A DNA stretch of 64,000 nt from Hydractinia symbiolongicarpus (taxonomy: Eukaryota > Cnidaria > Hydrozoa > Anthoathecata > Hydractiniidae): contig NC_079876.1 of the NCBI RefSeq assembly GCF_029227915.1, forward strand, positions 28,369,828 to 28,433,827, written 5' to 3'. Positions 60,193-64,000 of the stretch are shown one piece after another. How positions within the stretch are numbered: position 1 is the stretch's first letter; each line of letters begins with the position of its first letter. The translations under genes and the position numbers were made by a program. Under the pieces are notes generated by a model. The model was given only the letters and a program-made list of their open reading frames with translations. It searched no databases and was not told the DNA's origin.

Positions 60193-63100
60193 ATGAGTGG
60201 CAGTGCACGTGACCAACAAGTTGAGTGCTTAAAATTTGAATACACAGGGGATAAATATTTTTACCCGGGTAAAAATCTTAACTGTTTCTTTTGTACTATA
60301 TTTCAGTGTGTTAACTCTTTGGGTACTATTGTGGTCGTTAACGACCATATGAAACATTACGTCATAATACGGCCGTTTCCTTCATTTTGAAGCGGAAAAA
60401 AACTATGTGCAGGGTAGTAGGAGGCCTATCAATGCTTTTCACGGCTTTTTATTAGGGGTTTACAAATTTGTGTACTTAGTATTAGCTTCTAGAAATCATT
60501 GAAATTTAATTTAGCAGAAGCTGTAGAATTTACTTTGAACTCTGACGATGAATACATGGATGAAATAACATCAGAAGAAGAGTCTGAAGAAGAAATGGAA
60601 CCCTGCTTTAGAGTTTCAGTTATTGATTTTGTTGATGAAGAGGAGATTGAAGCAACAAATGGCTCACCGGTGAGTAGGTAGTACCCTAAAAAATGTATAA
60701 AACTCCCATGCTCTAAGGAATGCGATTTTGGTGATGTACTTTTGTTTTCATGAAGTTATAAGATCCTTTTCATTCTCTTCAGGTGGAAGAGGCTGAAGTG
60801 GAATTGCCCCGCTGCGAGTGTCCTACCATAGTTCCTCTCCGCCGGAATACGCCGTCGCCACCGTTGTCAACCACAAAAGATTCCGAAAGCGAAAATGAAT
60901 CTGCTTCAGAAACAGGCACTTCTGAACTTTCAAATCAGTCAGATGATGAAGCTGGAGATGTACAGGGTGCACCAAGGCAGGGTGATGTGAACCCAGTAGG
61001 GGCTAGCAGAGTGCGCAAAGGACGCGGTGCTGGTCGTGGACGCGGTGCTGGTCGTGGACGTGGTGCTGGTCGTGGACGCGGTGCTGGTTGTGGACGCGGC
61101 ATCAGACGTGGACGAGGTAGAGCAAGGAACCAAAATGGAATTGATCAAGTTGATTGGAGACCAGAAATCGAGTACACAAACCCTAATGCTGATGAACCAT
61201 TTCTCGAATCAGTTGGTCCGACACGCGAAACTCATTTTGCTTCAACTCCTTTAGAATTTTTTCAATTGCTTTTCCCTGAGGAGCTTCTGCAAACAATAGT
61301 TGACCAATCAAACCTGTATTATCATCAATCTAGAGATCAGAATAAACCTGTAAGTAATGATGTTTCCATGCCTGAAATGAAAGCATTCTTGGGAATAGTT
61401 CTTGCAATAGGAATTGTTGATTTGCCAAAGTTCCACGATTGCTGGTCCTGCAACGATCCTATAATCGCAGTGCCTTGGTTTGCAGGCATTATGCCAAGGA
61501 ATAGGTTTTTCTTTATCCTCAGATATTTGCACCTGTCAGACAGAACAAAAGAACCAGCCCGAAACGACCCAGCATTCACGCTTTACAAAGTTGGCTGTTT
61601 GTCGGAGATAGCAAACAACAATTTTTTGAAGTATTATAAACCTGGGCAGTGTTTATCTGTTGATAAACAAATGATTGGAACCAGGTGCAGAATCAGCTTT
61701 ATTCAATACATGCCCAAAAAACCAATGTGGGTGCTGTGTGAGGCAGTAACCGGGTATTGTTTGAAATTTCAAATATATACAGGGAAAGCAGAAGGCGGTC
61801 AAGAGAAAGGTCTTGCGCACAGGGTGGTTTTTGACCTTATGGATCCTTTTCTTGACCTAAATCACCATTTATACTTTGATAACTTTTACTCAACCGTGTA
61901 GCTTTTTCAGGATCTTGAGGCAAGAAACACATATGCCTGCGGAACGATCAGACGAGATCGCGGGCGTTTTCCGCCAGAATTTCAACAAGCCAACCTAGAA
62001 CGAGATGAATCAGCCTATCTACGATCGGTAAATTTGATCGCTGTCCACTGGAAAGACAAACGAGATGTATATTGTCTTTCTACCATTCACGGTACAGGTG
62101 AATCAGTTGTACAAAGGAAAGCAGGAGATGACATCACCAAGCCGGAGATAGTAATTCAGTATAACAATTACATGAATGGCGTTGACCGGTGCGACCAATA
62201 TTTAGCGAGCTATACGTTTTGCCGCAAACCATCAAATGGTGGAAGAAAATTTTCATCAGAGTGTTTGAGCTGTCAGTAATCAATGCCATGATTCTCTACC
62301 ACCTAAACTATCCTGAGAAAGAAGCCAAATACCAGTCACATAAAAAGTTTCGCCTTGAGCTCGTCCATCAACTTGTGCAGCCACTGCTTGACGTAAAAGC
62401 AGAACGTAACGTTTACGGAATGCCCGGGAGATGTGCAGCTGCCAATGCAGCAAGGCAAACATTTTCCAGAAAGCAAACACCCTGAAAGAAAGTGTTGTGT
62501 AGTGTGTGCTTATAAGAAGAAAAGAAATGGAAACATTTCTTATACAAAAACATCTAACTATTGCGTCAAATGCGAAAAGTTTCTCTGTAAAAATTGCTTT
62601 GCGGGGTACCACACCAAAAGTAATCCCAAAATATAGGTTTTTACTTTTATTTCCTTGTATGTATAACATTTTAGAGTGAAAACTCGATGTAAAATAGGTT
62701 ATTTATGTTAGTATTTTGATTTGTTTATATTCCATGAAAGTTGATTTCTGCCGTACCAAAATTTGATTTTACCGGTGTTTACATTTTGACTCATAAAAAT
62801 TGAAATATACATGATAATTCCGTTCTGTAAAATTTCTGTGAGAGCCAACATAATTGCCCTACTCCCTATGGAGTTTTAAACGATTTCTCAGTGTAGTTTT
62901 TTCTCTATATTGTGTCAAAGTTGAAAAATATTTTTTTTGCCATTTTTTTCGGAATTTGATCTTTGACCGAGGCTACCATTTTGAATTTTAAAATTATTTT
63001 TTTTGATTTTCTAAAACTTCAATATATTTGCTTTCAAAATATATATAGTTATATGGAGGTATTTAGAGTAGTTATATGGAGGTATTTAGAGTATTTACAT

Positions 63101-63987
63101 GAGTTTTTTACATTTAAAAAACTGAAAAACGTTAAAATTTAATGCCGTACCCAAAGAGTTAAATGATGCTTTGCTTGTGGATTTCATATGGACAAAATCA
63201 CTAGTGAAGGCATAGGTCACAGTGTTGTATTAACCTCGTTAATTTCTTTGTGTTTAACAACAACACTGAACTAATTAAATATTTAATTTTTTTAGGGCAA
63301 CCTTTTCAACACAGAATTGAAATACCTGTTGGTTGTGACACGACAAGGTTAGTTTACACTAATGAAGACAAGGATGTGCGAAAGTGGAAAAGGCAACTTA
63401 CAAATTATCACATTAAATTAATTCGAATTTTTGCTCTTCAAAGGTACGCAGATTATCTGAAGGCACTGCAATTTATCAACACTAGAAAAAACGAGATTCC
63501 AAAAGACCTATTGTCACATCTTGGTCACGAAAACCCTGTTTCATTATATGTTGCAAATGGACGAAAGGTATACAAAGTGCGATGCCCTTTCCTTGTCTGC
63601 AACTACATGGGTGACAGAATTGACAGACATTTGGAAGCTGTCCACCGTGTGAAACGGAGACTTGGTTTCTTTTTCAAATCACGACAAGTCCGAATGTATA
63701 CCCACCTGACTACAATATATCGAACCACGTCAAAGCCGCTACCATGCAAGTTATGTGCAAAGTAAGTTTTTGCACACTTACTTAGTTTTGTAGTGTTTGT
63801 ATATCGTATATCGAATTTTATATCGAATCTTCTTGATATATTTTTCTTTCTTCGCCTTAGGTATTACGACAGGGTTGATACACACTTCCGTCGAGTGCAT
63901 GGTTTTACTGATGCGCAAATACAAGAAGGTTTGAGAGTTGCGCAAAAGATTTCAAGAAATTTTAACAAATATTGTAAAAAAAGTTAA
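60193..63987 (+). CDS. Three-exon C2H2 zinc-finger gene hosting a piggyBac element in intron 1
   Basis: Exons: 60193-60268 (MSGSARDQQVECLKF... ending CCG-G), 63296-63761 and 63861-63987 (TAA at 63985-63987). The phases (1, then 2) fit and the product is 222 residues. A conserved-looking domain (FQHRIEIPVGCDTTRLVY, KRQLTNYHIKLIRIFALQRY) precedes two C2H2 fingers: CPFLVCNYMGDRIDRHLEAVH (C-x4-C-x8-H-x4-H), and a second split by intron 2, CKLCAK with YYDRVDTHFRRVH (C-x2-C-x9-H-x4-H). An upstream non-coding or coding exon is possible because a TTTAG acceptor lies at 60163-60167. I recall similar domains in invertebrate repeat-associated proteins but cannot name the family. It is probably nucleic-acid binding. 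Intron 1 is 3.0 kb, almost wholly piggyBac. Confidence 0.65.
60315..60326 (+). repeat. Left terminal inverted repeat of piggyBac
   Basis: CTCTTTGGGTAC immediately after TTAA. It is the exact reverse complement of 63147-63158. Confidence 0.93.
60556..62636 (+). pseudogene. piggyBac transposase (DDE_Tnp_1_7), intron-containing, with one stop and two frameshifts
   Basis: The exon 1 coding start is uncertain: the first in-frame ATG is 60556 in an acidic segment. A donor GTGAGT follows 60669, and exon 2 starts at 60782 after TTCTCTTCAG in the same phase. An Arg-Gly-Ala repeat region (61015-61115) precedes the transposase core (TPLEFFQLLFPEELLQ). The catalytic aspartates are all in one frame: SVDKQMI at 61662-61664, YFDNFYS at 61878-61880 and NGVDRCDQ at 62184-62186. 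Lesions are TAG at 61899-61901, a single-base frameshift near 62230 (before the IKWWKK motif) and another near 62425. The C-terminal cysteine-rich finger (CCVVCAYKK...CVKCEKFLCKNC) is preserved to TAG at 62634. Residues needed for catalysis survive, but no full-length product can be made. Confidence 0.85.
61015..61115 (+). repeat. 18-bp coding minisatellite in the piggyBac transposase
   Basis: About four tandem units of CGCGGTGCTGGTCGTGGA encode repeats of GRGAGR, followed by a diverged GRGIRRGRGR. It gives a basic RG-rich linker upstream of the catalytic core. Confidence 0.85.
62640..63146. other. 3' non-coding part of piggyBac
   Basis: AT-rich sequence between the transposase stop and the right inverted repeat. 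It contains a direct repeat of ATAGTTATATGGAGGTATTTAGAGTA (about 63047-63094). No coding sequence. Confidence 0.6.
63147..63158 (-). repeat. Right terminal inverted repeat of piggyBac
   Basis: GTACCCAAAGAG immediately before TTAA. Confidence 0.93.
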
Positions 63988-64000
63988 AAATAATCAAAAT

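Larger units (their letters stand above)
60311..63162 (+). mobile_element. Full-length piggyBac transposon with TTAA target sites
   Basis: The element is 60315-63158 (2844 bp), flanked by TTAA at 60311-60314 and 63159-63162. The terminal inverted repeats are 12 bp and perfect: CTCTTTGGGTAC on the left and GTACCCAAAGAG on the right (63147-63158). TTAA targeting, repeat termini and a DDD transposase in between together define piggyBac. It lies in sense orientation in the first intron of the C2H2 gene, 43 bp after its donor and 134 bp before its acceptor. Confidence 0.93.

Noticed and set aside
29060-62000. Several TAA/TAG stops fall where a conserved Gln is expected (CAP copy HFS-stop-IVW, repeat-family gene, USP region), hinting at a code where these codons mean Gln.
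   Set aside because: The intact genes here end normally at TAA/TAG, the stops occur only in copies with other damage such as frameshifts, and CAA/CAG to TAA/TAG is a common single transition.

Overview
The window looks like AT-rich, intron-containing invertebrate nuclear DNA. The mix of repeat families and gene types points to a cnidarian, perhaps a hydrozoan, but this is inferred from general knowledge and there is no marker gene to settle it. There are no operons, rRNA genes, CRISPR arrays or bacterial signals. Most of the 64 kb is intron or intergenic DNA sown with mobile elements, with a few small host genes spliced around them.

Layout. 1-3 kb: a two-exon membrane-protein gene on the minus strand, a relic of a Crypton-like recombinase, and the first of three tRNA-derived SINE copies. 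3.97-9.89 kb: a nearly complete BEL/Pao LTR retrotransposon with 147-bp LTRs differing at one base, a 5-bp target duplication, a primer site and a purine tract. Its single gag-pol frame is cut by three in-frame stops. 10-12 kb: a broken copy of the membrane gene, LINE and Penelope-like fragments, a MITE-like copy and a foldback. 15.7-25.8 kb: a seven-exon CAP-domain gene on the plus strand that keeps one reading frame throughout. 24.3-28.1 kb: a segmental duplication carrying a small secreted PAN-like gene (intact copy at 27.6 kb, broken copy at 24.5 kb). 28.9-30.2 kb: a second CAP gene on the minus strand with matching exon structure but disabled. 30-39 kb: mostly empty apart from a SINE.

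39-43.7 kb: a multi-exon gene or pseudogene of a large invertebrate repeat family without a clear name. 44-54.7 kb: a dense graveyard of LINE, pogo-like transposase, Pif1/Helitron helicase, retroelement fragments and a Mutator-like transposase. At 51.2-53.4 kb, on the minus strand, the C-terminal part of a retroelement protein (restriction-enzyme-like endonuclease) runs in one frame into a ubiquitin-specific-protease (USP) domain. This is the most unusual object in the window. 56.3-59.5 kb: a six-exon plus-strand gene with a serine-rich N-terminus and a zinc ribbon. 60.2-64.0 kb: a three-exon C2H2 zinc-finger gene whose first intron holds a full-length piggyBac transposon bounded by TTAA and 12-bp terminal inverted repeats.

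Exon boundaries below were chosen by hand from GT/AG sites, open frame and matching intron phase, and by comparing paralogous copies inside the window. No transcript data were available.
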